A stretch of 64,000 nucleotides of DNA. Source: Clostridium ljungdahlii DSM 13528. GTDB taxonomy: Bacteria; Bacillota; Clostridia; Clostridiales; Clostridiaceae. Shown one piece after another: positions 18,155-27,454 of this stretch. Numbering within the stretch: the first letter of the stretch is position 1; each line of letters opens with the position of its first letter. The notes below the pieces were generated by a model that was not told where the DNA came from, ran no database searches, and saw only the letters and a program-made list of their open reading frames with translations. Position numbers and translations under genes: made by a program. Location: contig NC_014328.1 in assembly GCF_000143685.1 (NCBI RefSeq), positions 2,604,001 to 2,668,000 of the forward strand. Direction: 5' to 3'.

Positions 18155-19483
18155 TTAGAAACGCTTCCAGAGATCTTGTGCAAGTTCCCTGCTTCTTGCC
18201 ATAATCCTTTCCTCGTCAACGCCTACAAGTTTTCTATCTTCCATAATAACTTTACCATTTATAATGGTTGTATCTACACAGCGTCCATTAATGCCAAATA
18301 ATAAGTGTGAATTAATATTGTTTTCATTTATTGGTGTAGGTGCATTGTAATCTACAATAATTATATCTGCAAGAGCACCTTCTTTTAAAATGCCAATTTT
18401 TCCATCAATAAATCTTTCAACAATTTTTCTATTATTATAGAAAAGCATTTCTGGAATTTCAGTCCAAGCTACAGTAGAATCTCCAGTAGCATGTTTATGA
18501 ATAATATTTCCAACTTTATAAGATTCCATCATATCTGAAGTATAGCCATCTGTACCAAGGCCTAATAGAATTCCTTTTTCATACATTTTGAGTACAGGAG
18601 ATACACCTACAGCATTACCCATATTAGATTCAGGATTGTGAACAACTATTGCATTTTTTTCTTTAATCAAATCTAGTTCTTCATCCGAAACATGAATACA
18701 GTGGACTAAAATTGTCTTATCAGAAAGTGCTCCTGCATCATACCATCTCTGTACAATGCCCTTACCATATTTTTGTTTAGTTATCTCTAGATCCTGTATG
18801 CCCTCTCCTGTATGAACATGAAAACCTGTATTTAAATTTTCTATGGCATCCATACATTTTTCCAAAGTTTTATCTGAAATTGTCATAGAAGCATGAAGTC
18901 CAAACATACCTTTAATCATGTCATCTTTTTTATCATTACAATACTTAATGAAGTCCACATTTTCAGCAATACCTTCATCAGTAATTTTTTCTCCATCTCT
19001 ATCTGAAGTTTCATAACATAAGCTGCTTCGGATACCTACCTTTTCTGCAGCCTCAGCTATTTTAAATAAACTACCTTTAACTGAATAAGCACTTGCATGG
19101 TGATCAAAAGCAGTTGTAACACCATTTCTAACTTCATCAATCATCGGTACAATAGCACTATAATAAATATCCTCTGGAGTTAATACCTTATCGAGTCTCC
19201 ACCACAATCCTGTAAGTATGTCCATAAGATTTTTTGCTGGAGGACTGTCATTAGCCATCCCCCTAGCAAAAGTACTATAATAATGCATATGGGTATTAAT
19301 AAATCCTGGCATAACAAGCCTACCCTTTGCATCAATAAATCTTGCATCTTTATATTTTTTCTTCAATTCTTCTGTCAAGCCAATTTCAATAATTTTATTT
19401 CCGGAAGCAGCAATACATCCATTATCAATAATTGGTCTAGCATCATCTCTAGTAATAAGCTTACCATTTCCTATTAATAGCAT
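18155..19483 (-). CDS. ssnA: SsnA family putative aminohydrolase
   Basis: 442 aa amidohydrolase. Metal-binding and catalytic motifs are PGFINTHMHYYSTFARGM, HVHTGEG, VHCIHVS and GLGTDGY, which match SsnA and relatives of guanine and chlorohydrolase deaminases. In purine clusters SsnA is suggested to deaminate or open a purine-derived ring; its exact reaction is not shown by sequence. It lies between ygfK and ygeY with 30 and 27 bp spacers. GGAGGG precedes the ATG. Confidence 0.9.
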   Translation of the reverse strand: MLLIGNGKLITRDDARPIIDNGCIAASGNKIIEIGLTEELKKKYKDARFIDAKGRLVMPGFINTHMHYYSTFARGMANDSPPAKNLMDILTGLWWRLDKVLTPEDIYYSAIVPMIDEVRNGVTTAFDHHASAYSVKGSLFKIAEAAEKVGIRSSLCYETSDRDGEKITDEGIAENVDFIKYCNDKKDDMIKGMFGLHASMTISDKTLEKCMDAIENLNTGFHVHTGEGIQDLEITKQKYGKGIVQRWYDAGALSDKTILVHCIHVSDEELDLIKEKNAIVVHNPESNMGNAVGVSPVLKMYEKGILLGLGTDGYTSDMMESYKVGNIIHKHATGDSTVAWTEIPEMLFYNNRKIVERFIDGKIGILKEGALADIIIVDYNAPTPINENNINSHLLFGINGRCVDTTIINGKVIMEDRKLVGVDEERIMARSRELAQDLWKRF

Positions 19484-19513
19484 ATATTTTCCCTCCTAAG
19501 TTTTAATATTAGG

Positions 19514-22500
19514 TCACAGCATATAACTGTACTTATCTATGCAACTTTTAATTATACATTCCATTTCTTTTGAGATAATATTTTCTTCACCAATAGTGTA
19601 CATAGCAATTTTGCCGCTTTCCTCTCTAACTTTACAAATGCCTTTTTTAATATCAATAACACAAAATCCCTTATTTGTACTATTTTCAAAGTCATTTTCA
19701 TTCCAGAAGACTGTCACTTTATCTTTATATGGATTTCCCTTATATGGACAGAAAACTCCACAATTTCCACATTCGTTGCACATACCATCTAAATGTATAA
19801 CCTGACGAGAAGACGAAAATCCTCCTCCTACATTAATAGCTACATTTGCCCTATTTGGACAAACATCAACGCACAATTCGCAAATATTGCTGCAGGAAAG
19901 GCATCTTTTATATTCTTCTTCACAGCTTTTAGGATCCTTTAGTATACCCTTTCTGCTATATATTTGTTTTTCATCTATATGGATAACTTTTTTCTCAAAA
20001 TCATTGTTCAATTTTTCTTTTGACAATATATTCTTGGCAACTGCTTTTCCATCTGCTATTGCCTTGACAATAGTAGCCGGTCCGCATTTAGCATCACCTG
20101 GAATATATACATTGGAAATATTAGTTTCACAAGCTTCATTCAGTTTTGGGAAATCCTTAGAATCTAATTCTATTCCATTTCTTTTTAATAAATCACTATC
20201 CACTTTTTCTCCTACGGCAGCAATAACCGTATCTGCATCTAATACAACCTCTTTGCCAGTTGAAACAGGACTTCTTCTACCTGAAGTATCTTTTTCTCCT
20301 AATATCATCTCTTCACAAAGCAATTTATTATCTTTAATAGCTATGGGTGCAAGAAGTTCTTTAAATACAATGCCATCAGAAATAGCTAACTTTAATTCTT
20401 CAGAATCTGCAGGCATATATTCCTTGGTCCTTCTATATACAATTGAAACAGTCTCCACTCCAGCTATTCTCTTAGCTGCCCTTGCTGCATCCATTGCTAC
20501 ATTTCCGCCTCCAATAATGCAAACATGTTTTCCTAAATTAATGTTTTCTTTTTCTGCTTTATATCTTTCAAGAAACGCAATGGCATTCACTGCTCTTTCC
20601 TTACCTTCTTTTAAAGATAACTTTCCTGGTTTCCAGGCACCTATTGCTAAGATAATATAATCATATTTTCCTTTCAATTCATCTATATTAAAATTTCCAT
20701 TAATTCCAAATTCAAATTTCACTCCTTGTTTCTTTACAAGCTCAAAATCCTGGTCAATCATCTCAGATGGAATTCTAAAATCCGGGATAACATACCTCAC
20801 TACACCATAAGGTTTTTCTTTTTTATCCATTACAGTTACATCCATACCATTTCTTCTCAAGAAAAGAGCTGTTGAAAGTCCTGCAGGACCTGCACCTATA
20901 ACTGCTACTTTTTTATTACTTCTTATATTCTGAGGTTTGATATTTTTAATGTACTTCTTCTCAGCATTTAAGACAGCAATTTTTTTCATATCTCTAATTA
21001 AAACAGATGAATCGTAGTCCAATCTAGTACACTTAAACTGGCAATTGTGATTACAAATAGTTGCTGTAATTGCCGGTGACGCATTGTCCTTAGCAATTAT
21101 AGAAAAGGCTTCATCATATTTCTTTTTACCTACTAAGGCCACATATTCAGGAATTTGCTGATTTATAGGACATCCTATGCTGCAAGGTGCTGTCATGCAA
21201 TCATAAGTAGGAAGTTCTACAGAAAGTTTTCTACTTCCTACAGTTCTTGAGTTTTTAAGATGATGATCATCTTTTAAAGCTTCTTCTGCCAATTTTGATA
21301 GCATATCTGTATCTATTCCTGAGAATTTACCTTTAAGCTTTCTCTCTACCTTCTGAGCCATTTGCGTTATTCTCTCATATCCACCTGGCTTTAAGATAGT
21401 GGTTGCAAATGTCACCGGCTGAATTCCTGTAGTTAAAATTTTATCCACATTAAAGAAATCTGCTCCTCCTGAATAGGATACCTGTAAATCTCCACCAAAT
21501 TCTTCAGCTAATCTACTTGCCAAGGATATTGTAAGAGGGAAAAGAGAACGTCCTGACATATACATTTCTTCTCCAGGTAATTCTTTGTTTTCAATTTTTA
21601 CTGGTAAAGTATTAGTAAGTTTAACTCCTATTTCTAAATTCAACGTCTTTGCAGTATCTTTCAAACGCTGGAGCATTGTCACAGCGTCCCCATACTGTAA
21701 GTCATTTTTAAAATGATCTCCATTTAAGGTTATATAACCATATCCCATTGTGTTAAGCGTATTTCTAACAAATTTTTCTCCTAAAAGAGTTGGATTCATC
21801 TTTATAAAAACATTTAAATTCTTTTCTTTTAGTAAATAATTTGATATCTTTTCTATTTCCTCTGGAGGACATCCATGCAGCGTAGATACTGTAATGGACG
21901 AACAGACAATTGGGGATATTTCTTCTAAATCTTTTTCATTAAAATTGGAGAACAAATTCATATGAGAAATAATTACTTTTTTACACTCATTCCATACTTT
22001 TGTATTAGAAGCATTTCTCATGCCTTCAATATAGTTATTCATTTTAGGAGATTTAATGCCATCTAAATCATATCCTACACTCATGTTAAACATGAAATCT
22101 CTTTGCTTACTTAAATTAAGTTCCTTCATTAAAATATGAAGCAGGAACCAAGCTTTTATATACTCACAGAAAGCCTCAGATACTTTTAGTTCCGTAGACC
22201 ATTCCACATTGTAGCATTCATCTTGTGCACAAATACAAGGTTTAGCTACTGCTAGATCTTCTCCATCAATAACCTGTACTGTTTTTAATTCAATAAATCG
22301 GCTCCCAGTTAAATAGGCAGAAACAATGTTCTGAGTCAATTGAGTGTTTGGCCCAGCAGCAGGTCCAAGGGGTGAAGATAGATTTTCACCAAACACTTCA
22401 ATTGATTTTTCACTTTCATTTTTATAAAATTTATCTTTATGAATTCCAAAAATAGATCCCTTTTCTTTTAATTCTTTTATAACCCAAATAATCATTTTTT

Positions 22501-22531
22501 CAAAAGAAATAGGGTGCATTCTATCACTCAT
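19514..22531 (-). CDS. ygfK: YgfK family (putative selenate reductase subunit) FAD/Fe-S oxidoreductase
   Basis: 1005 aa multidomain protein. The N-terminal 430 residues resemble a dihydroorotate-dehydrogenase-type barrel. A GltD-like part follows with CSIGCPINQQIPEYVAL, FAD-binding VIGAGPAGLSTALFLRR, NAD-binding CIIGGGNVAMDAARAAKR and VYIPGDAKCGPATIVKAI. The C-terminus carries two ferredoxin motifs, CLSCSNICELCVDVCP and CNECGNCGVFCPYKGNP. This is the full YgfK architecture. In purine clusters it probably reduces an oxidised purine such as a urate-type intermediate with NAD(P)H; the old name selenate reductase is historical. It is the second gene of the ygeW operon. Confidence 0.9.
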   Translation of the reverse strand: MSDRMHPISFEKMIIWVIKELKEKGSIFGIHKDKFYKNESEKSIEVFGENLSSPLGPAAGPNTQLTQNIVSAYLTGSRFIELKTVQVIDGEDLAVAKPCICAQDECYNVEWSTELKVSEAFCEYIKAWFLLHILMKELNLSKQRDFMFNMSVGYDLDGIKSPKMNNYIEGMRNASNTKVWNECKKVIISHMNLFSNFNEKDLEEISPIVCSSITVSTLHGCPPEEIEKISNYLLKEKNLNVFIKMNPTLLGEKFVRNTLNTMGYGYITLNGDHFKNDLQYGDAVTMLQRLKDTAKTLNLEIGVKLTNTLPVKIENKELPGEEMYMSGRSLFPLTISLASRLAEEFGGDLQVSYSGGADFFNVDKILTTGIQPVTFATTILKPGGYERITQMAQKVERKLKGKFSGIDTDMLSKLAEEALKDDHHLKNSRTVGSRKLSVELPTYDCMTAPCSIGCPINQQIPEYVALVGKKKYDEAFSIIAKDNASPAITATICNHNCQFKCTRLDYDSSVLIRDMKKIAVLNAEKKYIKNIKPQNIRSNKKVAVIGAGPAGLSTALFLRRNGMDVTVMDKKEKPYGVVRYVIPDFRIPSEMIDQDFELVKKQGVKFEFGINGNFNIDELKGKYDYIILAIGAWKPGKLSLKEGKERAVNAIAFLERYKAEKENINLGKHVCIIGGGNVAMDAARAAKRIAGVETVSIVYRRTKEYMPADSEELKLAISDGIVFKELLAPIAIKDNKLLCEEMILGEKDTSGRRSPVSTGKEVVLDADTVIAAVGEKVDSDLLKRNGIELDSKDFPKLNEACETNISNVYIPGDAKCGPATIVKAIADGKAVAKNILSKEKLNNDFEKKVIHIDEKQIYSRKGILKDPKSCEEEYKRCLSCSNICELCVDVCPNRANVAINVGGGFSSSRQVIHLDGMCNECGNCGVFCPYKGNPYKDKVTVFWNENDFENSTNKGFCVIDIKKGICKVREESGKIAMYTIGEENIISKEMECIIKSCIDKYSYML

Positions 22532-22562
22532 TTATATTCCCCCTAAGATATACTTTTACATT

Positions 22563-23759
22563 TTATTTTGCTAAAAATCTCGGTGGCTTTGAATCAATAA
22601 TCTCTGTAAGTGTTTTTACAGGATCTTTCACCTTACTTAAGAAAATCATTGAAGCAACAATGTAAGGTTTATATCCTGCTTGTTTATAAAGTTCTTCACG
22701 ATAACGATCAAATACCGAAGCAGCTACTTCACCCTGCTTACAACTTACTCCCGTAATATCTGCAGGTAAACAGTGCATATATAATGCTTTAGAATCTTTA
22801 GTGAGCTTCATCATTTCTTCTGTGCATTCCCAGTCCTTATAATTTGCATTTTGATTTAAGAGTTCTTTTTCAAGTACCTCTATTTCATCAAATTTACCTT
22901 CTCCATATAAGTTAGTACGCTTTTCCATTGCTGCAAATGGAGCCCAACTCTTTGGATAAACTATATCTGCATTCTCAAAAGCTTCTTTCATGGAGTTAGT
23001 TTTAATAAATTTACCTCCACTTATCTCAGCATTTCTTCTTGCAACATTCTCTACTTCTGGCAATATATCGTATCCCTCAGGATGTGCAAGTGTAACTTCC
23101 ATACCCATTCTCGTCATTAAACCAATAATTCCTTGAGGCACGGATAATGGTTTGCCATAGGAAGGAGAATATGCCCAGGTCATAGCTAGTTTTTTACCTT
23201 TAAGATTTTGAGCTCCACCAAAATGATGAATTAAATGGAGTAAATCAGCCATACATTGAGTTGGATGGTCTATATCGCACTGAAGATTTACAAGAGTAGG
23301 ACGCTGTCCAAGTATCCCAGCTTTATATCCCTCTTGAACTGATTCTGATACTTTATGCATATACTTGTTTCCTTTGCCTATAAACATATCGTCCCTAATG
23401 CCTATAACATCTGCCATAAAAGAAATCATATTTGCTGTTTCACGAACAGTTTCTCCATGGGCAATCTGCGATTTTCCTTCATCAAGGTCTTGAACCTCCA
23501 GGCCAAGTAAATTACATGCACTTGCAAAACTAAATCTTGTTCTTGTAGAATTATCACGAAACAGGGAAATTGCTAGTCCACTATCAAATATACGCGGTGA
23601 TATATTATTCTCCCTCATCTGACGTAAAATATCAGCAACTGTAAAAACTGCTTTAAGTTCTTCGTCTGTTTTTTCCCAGGTTAAAAAGAAATCATTACTA
23701 TACATATTTTTATAATCTAGTTTCTTTAAATTTTGAATAAGTTCTTTTAATTTTTCCAT
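22563..23759 (-). CDS. ygeW: YgeW knotted carbamoyltransferase
   Basis: 398 aa. STRTR (residues 71-75) is the carbamoyl-phosphate-binding loop of the ATCase/OTCase family, and HPTQCMADL and HCLPAD are the other conserved motifs. The length and insertions match YgeW, the unusual transcarbamylase subgroup of purine clusters. By family inference it phosphorolyses a ureido compound, possibly 2,3-diureidopropionate, to carbamoyl phosphate and an amine, feeding ArcC and YgeX. It heads the operon ygeW-ygfK-ssnA-ygeY-arcC. AGGAGGC precedes the ATG, and an operator-bearing promoter lies 96 bp upstream. Confidence 0.92.
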   Translation of the reverse strand: MEKLKELIQNLKKLDYKNMYSNDFFLTWEKTDEELKAVFTVADILRQMRENNISPRIFDSGLAISLFRDNSTRTRFSFASACNLLGLEVQDLDEGKSQIAHGETVRETANMISFMADVIGIRDDMFIGKGNKYMHKVSESVQEGYKAGILGQRPTLVNLQCDIDHPTQCMADLLHLIHHFGGAQNLKGKKLAMTWAYSPSYGKPLSVPQGIIGLMTRMGMEVTLAHPEGYDILPEVENVARRNAEISGGKFIKTNSMKEAFENADIVYPKSWAPFAAMEKRTNLYGEGKFDEIEVLEKELLNQNANYKDWECTEEMMKLTKDSKALYMHCLPADITGVSCKQGEVAASVFDRYREELYKQAGYKPYIVASMIFLSKVKDPVKTLTEIIDSKPPRFLAK

Positions 23760-23854
23760 AAGATATGCCTCCTAATTGCAATGATTGAATTAGTATATTT
23801 TAAAATTTTAATATAAATATATTTTATCTTAGATATGGTATATTTTAAAGTTGG

Positions 23855-23905
23855 ACTAACTAGTTAGTATAATTCGATTTTATAATAATAAAATATCTTT
23901 GTCAA
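23855..23905 (-). promoter_or_regulatory. ygeW operon promoter with repressor operator at +1
   Basis: On the minus strand TTGACA (23905-23900), a 17-nt spacer and TAAAAT (23882-23877) form a strong sigma-A promoter. The perfect 14-bp palindrome ACTAACTAGTTAGT (23868-23855) covers about +2 to +15. The same palindrome lies in the same place at three other promoters in the purine island. Confidence 0.85.
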
Positions 23906-23991
23906 CATTAAAATATTTTTCTTTTAAAGTAAAATAATGTCTAATATTACTTACAGTTTGCATATTGTACAATTTCTTCTTAATTATAATG

Positions 23992-24042
23992 TTGACAAAA
24001 TGCCATTAATATTATTAGAATAAATTATACTAACTGGTAAAT
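23992..24042 (+). promoter_or_regulatory. NCS2 permease promoter with degenerate copy of the operator
   Basis: TTGACA (23992-23997), an 18-nt spacer and TAGAAT (24016-24021) face the permease. ACTAACTGGTAAAT (24029-24042) overlies about +2 to +15 and matches one half of the palindrome at ygeW. The promoter is back to back with that of ygeW, and the transcript leader would be about 450 nt, including foldback element A. The remaining spacer (24050-24220) shows no other feature I can support. Confidence 0.7.
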
Positions 24043-24223
24043 CCATCTTATATTTACAATACACTACAATGCTTTGCTATAATGTGTTTACCTATTACTT
24101 GTCAGGTACAGGCATCTTAGATATCAGGTTCAACTCTTACTCCCTTAAAAAACAAAACCAAAACTCATCATTTTTATTAATTTCTTTCATGGTATAAGGT
24201 AGAGTATTAGAGTAGATAGTCAT

Positions 24224-24451
24224 TAATTCAACTTTTGCAGTTTTCTTAAAGAACAAAGTAAAAAGTTCAAATATCAAATAAGGATAATTTTCTTCCTAAT
24301 GTCAGAAAATATTAAAATTATAGATTTCCTGAGGTACGATGGAAATCATCTTTATCTGTTCTTTGCTATTTGAACTTTGTTATTTTCAAAAACTTTGCTT
24401 CGCAAGTTTTTAATATTAAGTCAAACTTTCATATGTGCAAAAGTTGAATTA
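24224..24451. repeat. Foldback element A (228 bp) with 16-bp terminal inverted repeats
   Basis: TAATTCAACTTTTGCA at 24224-24239 is repeated exactly in reverse complement at 24436-24451. Between them lie two long imperfect arms centred on the apex CCTGAGGTACGATGG. The internal sequence is an inverted copy of much of element B (15704-15943), including GATGATTTCC-type and GGATAATTTTCTTCC blocks. The size, the terminal repeats and the lack of coding capacity suggest a MITE-like element. It sits in the leader of the NCS2 permease, ending 29 bp before its start. Confidence 0.8.
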
Positions 24452-24480
24452 TTAAATAAATTTAATAGGGGGTTTTACAA

Positions 24481-25836
24481 ATGTCAGAACAATCTGTAAA
24501 AAATGTAGACAAAGTAAACGAAATGCTTCCTCTTCCAAAACTTTTTACCTTAGGACTCCAACATGTACTTGCAATGTATGCAGGTGCTGTAGCCGTACCT
24601 TTACTCATTGGTGCTTCTGTAGGTTTGACACCCAGACAATTAGAACTTTTAGTAGCTGCAGATTTATTTACTTGTGGTATCGCAACTTTAATTCAAGCAA
24701 TTGGCATAGGCCCTTATGTAGGCATTAAACTACCTGCAATTTTAGGATGTACCTTTGCTGCTGTTGGTCCACTTATCATTATCGGCAAAAGTTATGGGAT
24801 GCCAACAGCCTATGGTTCCATAATAGTAGCAGCACTTGTTGTGGTATTAATTGCACCAATATACGGAAAAGTGTTAAGATTTTTTCCGACAGTTGTAACA
24901 GGTACAGTAGTCACTATGATAGGTCTTTCTCTAATTAACGTGGGCATTAATAGCATTGGTGGTGGTTCAGGCGCTAAAGATTTTGGAAGTATCTCCAACC
25001 TTCTACTAGGCACATTTGTAATGATAGTTGTTATATTTTCCAATAAGTTCTTTAAAGGATTTTTTCAAGCAATTTCTGTTTTAAATGGTATTATTTTAGG
25101 CACAATAGTTGCTGCATTTATGGGAAAAGTAGATTTCTCAGTAGTTGCGAGTGCAAAATGGATAAGCCTTGTTCGTCCATTAAATTTCGGTATACCAAAA
25201 TTTAATCTTGCCTCTATCATTATGATGACCTTTGTCATGCTTACAGTAATGATCGAATCAACAGGCACATATCTTGGAATAGGTAGAATATGTGAAAGAA
25301 AGATTACAGAAAATGACATTGTACGAGGTCTTAGAGCTGAAGGACTTGCAACAATTCTAGGTGGTATCTTCAATTCTTTCCCTTACACAACATTCAACCA
25401 AAATTTGGGACTCCTAGCTTTAAGTAAAGTAAAAAGTCGTTTTGTTGTAATCGTTTCCGGTATTATTCTCATATGTCTTGGATTGATCCCTAAATTTGCA
25501 GCTTTAGCTACAATCATCCCACAGCCTGTTATAGGTGGAGCCACAACTATAATGTTTGCAATGGTAGCCGTAGCCGGTATACAAATGCTCTCAAGTGTAG
25601 ACTTCGACAAGAATTCAAACATGCTGGTTGTTGCCTGCTCTATTGGCATAGGTCTTGGAGTTACTATTGTTCCTACTATACTTGATCATACTCCTCAATT
25701 TTTCAAGTCAATCTTCAGTAGTGGTATAGTTTCTGCATCTGTAGTTGCAATAATTCTCAATGCATTTTTAAATCACGGTGAAAAAAATGTTACTAATATT
25801 GAAGTCTCCTCTGAAAATACTCCACAAAAATATTAG
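24481..25836 (+). CDS. NCS2 family purine (xanthine/urate) permease
   Basis: 451 aa with about 12-14 membrane segments. FNQNLGLLALSKVKSR is the NCS2 signature, with the Q/E-N-x-G core and the following Ser-Arg. KLPAILGCTFAAVGP matches the family's substrate-binding region. The product is a proton- or cation-coupled importer in the cell membrane. Xanthine or urate is the likely substrate, because the gene stands between ygeW and ygeX and shares their operator, but uracil cannot be excluded from sequence alone. AGGGGG precedes the ATG. Confidence 0.88.
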   Translation: MSEQSVKNVDKVNEMLPLPKLFTLGLQHVLAMYAGAVAVPLLIGASVGLTPRQLELLVAADLFTCGIATLIQAIGIGPYVGIKLPAILGCTFAAVGPLIIIGKSYGMPTAYGSIIVAALVVVLIAPIYGKVLRFFPTVVTGTVVTMIGLSLINVGINSIGGGSGAKDFGSISNLLLGTFVMIVVIFSNKFFKGFFQAISVLNGIILGTIVAAFMGKVDFSVVASAKWISLVRPLNFGIPKFNLASIIMMTFVMLTVMIESTGTYLGIGRICERKITENDIVRGLRAEGLATILGGIFNSFPYTTFNQNLGLLALSKVKSRFVVIVSGIILICLGLIPKFAALATIIPQPVIGGATTIMFAMVAVAGIQMLSSVDFDKNSNMLVVACSIGIGLGVTIVPTILDHTPQFFKSIFSSGIVSASVVAIILNAFLNHGEKNVTNIEVSSENTPQKY

Positions 25837-25876
25837 TAGCGCTTGTTAAAAGCACGTAATCTACTATTTAAAACCA

Positions 25877-25943
25877 TTCATGTCAATATATTGACATGAA
25901 GATAATTCAGAATTATAATAAAAGTGGATTAACTAGTTAGTAA
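25877..25943 (+). promoter_or_regulatory. ygeX promoter: -35 inside a palindrome, repressor operator at +1
   Basis: TTGACA (25891-25896), 17 nt and TATAAT (25914-25919) give a consensus sigma-A promoter. ATTAACTAGTTAGTAA (25928-25943) lies at about +3 to +18 and matches the ygeW and guaD operators. The -35 box forms the right half of a separate perfect 24-bp palindrome (25877-25900; arm TTCATGTCAATA), a possible second operator. A short stem, TCGTAAA/TTTACGA (25966-25981), lies just before the ribosome binding site. Confidence 0.85.
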
Positions 25944-25996
25944 TATTTATTTAAAACCAATTTGCTCGTAAAAATTTACGATTTGGAGGCGACTTG

Positions 25997-27181
25997 TTGT
26001 TGAAATGGATTGTTAATAATAAAAAAGATGTTAAGGCACATACACCTTTATTAAGTAAAAAAAATTTATGTGAAGTTAAAACTTTTCATGAAAGTTTTGA
26101 ACAATATAAAAAAACTCCTCTTGTTAAGTTAGATGGATTGGCAAACTTTTTAGGACTATCTAATGTTTTTGTAAAAGATGAATCTCTTCGTTTTGGATTA
26201 AATTCATTTAAAGTGCTAGGAGCTTCTTATGCCATCGGAAAACATCTTGCACAAAAATTAGACAAGAATATATCAGAACTTCCTTTTTCAGTACTAAAAT
26301 CTGAGAAAGTAAAAAGTGATTTAGGGAACCTTACTTTTGTTGCCACTACAGATGGCAATCATGGACGTGGAGTCGCCTGGATGGCAAAACAACTGGGATA
26401 CAAGTGTATTGTGTACATGCCTAAAGGAAGCACTCAAAACAGATTAAATAACATAGCTGAATTTGGTGCAGATGTCAGTATAACTGATTGGAATTATGAT
26501 GATGCAGTACGTTTTACAGCTAAGCAAGCTTCTAAAAATGGGTGGGAAGTCATTCAAGATACATCTTGGGAAGGATATACTGAAATTCCTACATGGATCA
26601 TGAAAGGATATTCTACTTTAGCGCAAGAAGCTATTGAACAGTTACATGGAACTGTTCCAACTCACGTATTTTTACAAGCAGGTGTAGGAGCCTTTGCTTC
26701 AGTTATAGCAAGCGTATTTGTTTCTGCATTTGAAAAAAATCCACCAAAAATTATTATCGTAGAACCTGAAAAAGCTGATTGTTTTTATAAATCCTGCAAA
26801 GCAGGTAAAATTGAGGCCGTCACAGGAGAAATGAATACGATAATGGCTGGACTTGCCTGTGGTGAACCGAATCCTATGGGTTGGAATATCTTGAAATACT
26901 GTGCTGATGCATTTGTGTCAGTTCCTGATTGGGTAACAGCAAGAGGAATGCGTGTCTTAGGAAATCCTCTTAAAGGTGATAATAGAATAATCTCTGGGGA
27001 ATCAGGAGCTGTAACAGCAGGACTCCTATCCATTTCTTCAGAGGATAAATATAAGGACTTACGTGAAACATTAAAACTTGATGAAAATTCTAACGTTTTA
27101 CTCATTAGTACAGAAGGAAATACTGATCCAAAGGTATATAGAAACATTACTTGGGATGGTGACTATCAGAGTTTAATATAG
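25997..27181 (+). CDS. ygeX: Diaminopropionate ammonia-lyase
   Basis: About 394 aa, PLP-dependent fold type II. The Schiff-base lysine lies in LNSFKVLGASYA, and TTDGNHGRGVAWMAKQLG and ESGAVTAG are PLP-phosphate-binding motifs. The enzyme splits 2,3-diaminopropionate into pyruvate and two ammonia, the last carbon-yielding step in the proposed purine pathway. Three consecutive TTG codons at 25994, 25997 and 26000 could start it; GGAGG (25985-25989) best fits the one at 25997. It is transcribed alone on the plus strand from its own promoter. Confidence 0.9.
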   Translation: MLKWIVNNKKDVKAHTPLLSKKNLCEVKTFHESFEQYKKTPLVKLDGLANFLGLSNVFVKDESLRFGLNSFKVLGASYAIGKHLAQKLDKNISELPFSVLKSEKVKSDLGNLTFVATTDGNHGRGVAWMAKQLGYKCIVYMPKGSTQNRLNNIAEFGADVSITDWNYDDAVRFTAKQASKNGWEVIQDTSWEGYTEIPTWIMKGYSTLAQEAIEQLHGTVPTHVFLQAGVGAFASVIASVFVSAFEKNPPKIIIVEPEKADCFYKSCKAGKIEAVTGEMNTIMAGLACGEPNPMGWNILKYCADAFVSVPDWVTARGMRVLGNPLKGDNRIISGESGAVTAGLLSISSEDKYKDLRETLKLDENSNVLLISTEGNTDPKVYRNITWDGDYQSLI

Positions 27182-27193
27182 GGTTGACAAATG

Positions 27194-27420
27194 AAAAATA
27201 AACTTATACTCCGCATGTTTTTACAACCACAAGCCCGGTTAAACATTTTGATAAGTCTAAGCAGAAAATTTATACAAATCTAAGGACTTTTGAAAACTCG
27301 TACCCCAAACAATTCAAAAGTCCTAAGTTTTGTATATAAATTTTCCACTAAGACTTATATACAAAATGTTTAAATGTGCTTGTTTATTGTAAAAATATTT
27401 CTACGTATAAGTTTATTTTT
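27194..27420. repeat. Foldback element D (227 bp) with perfect 16-bp terminal inverted repeats
   Basis: AAAAATAAACTTATAC at 27194-27209 recurs in reverse complement at 27405-27420. The arms of about 110 bp pair for most of their length, including TTAAACATTTTG, GAAAATTTATA and GGACTTTTGAA. The apex reads AACTCGTACCCCA. The ends match elements F (29533-29759) and G (42680-42756). No coding frame is present. It starts 12 bp after the ygeX stop codon and could end that transcript. Confidence 0.85.
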
Positions 27421-27454
27421 ATATAGTAATTACTCGACTTTCACACATGTAAAG

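Noticed and set aside
23853..23873. TTGGAC...TATAAT around the ygeW operator read as a plus-strand promoter
   Set aside because: The spacer is only 11 nt. On the minus strand the same region has a proper TTGACA-17-TAAAAT promoter, so the palindrome is better read as its operator.
25966..25981. Short palindrome before the ygeX start as an RNA thermometer or operator
   Set aside because: It is only a 7-bp A+T-rich stem with a 2-nt loop that does not cover the ribosome binding site. Too weak to claim.
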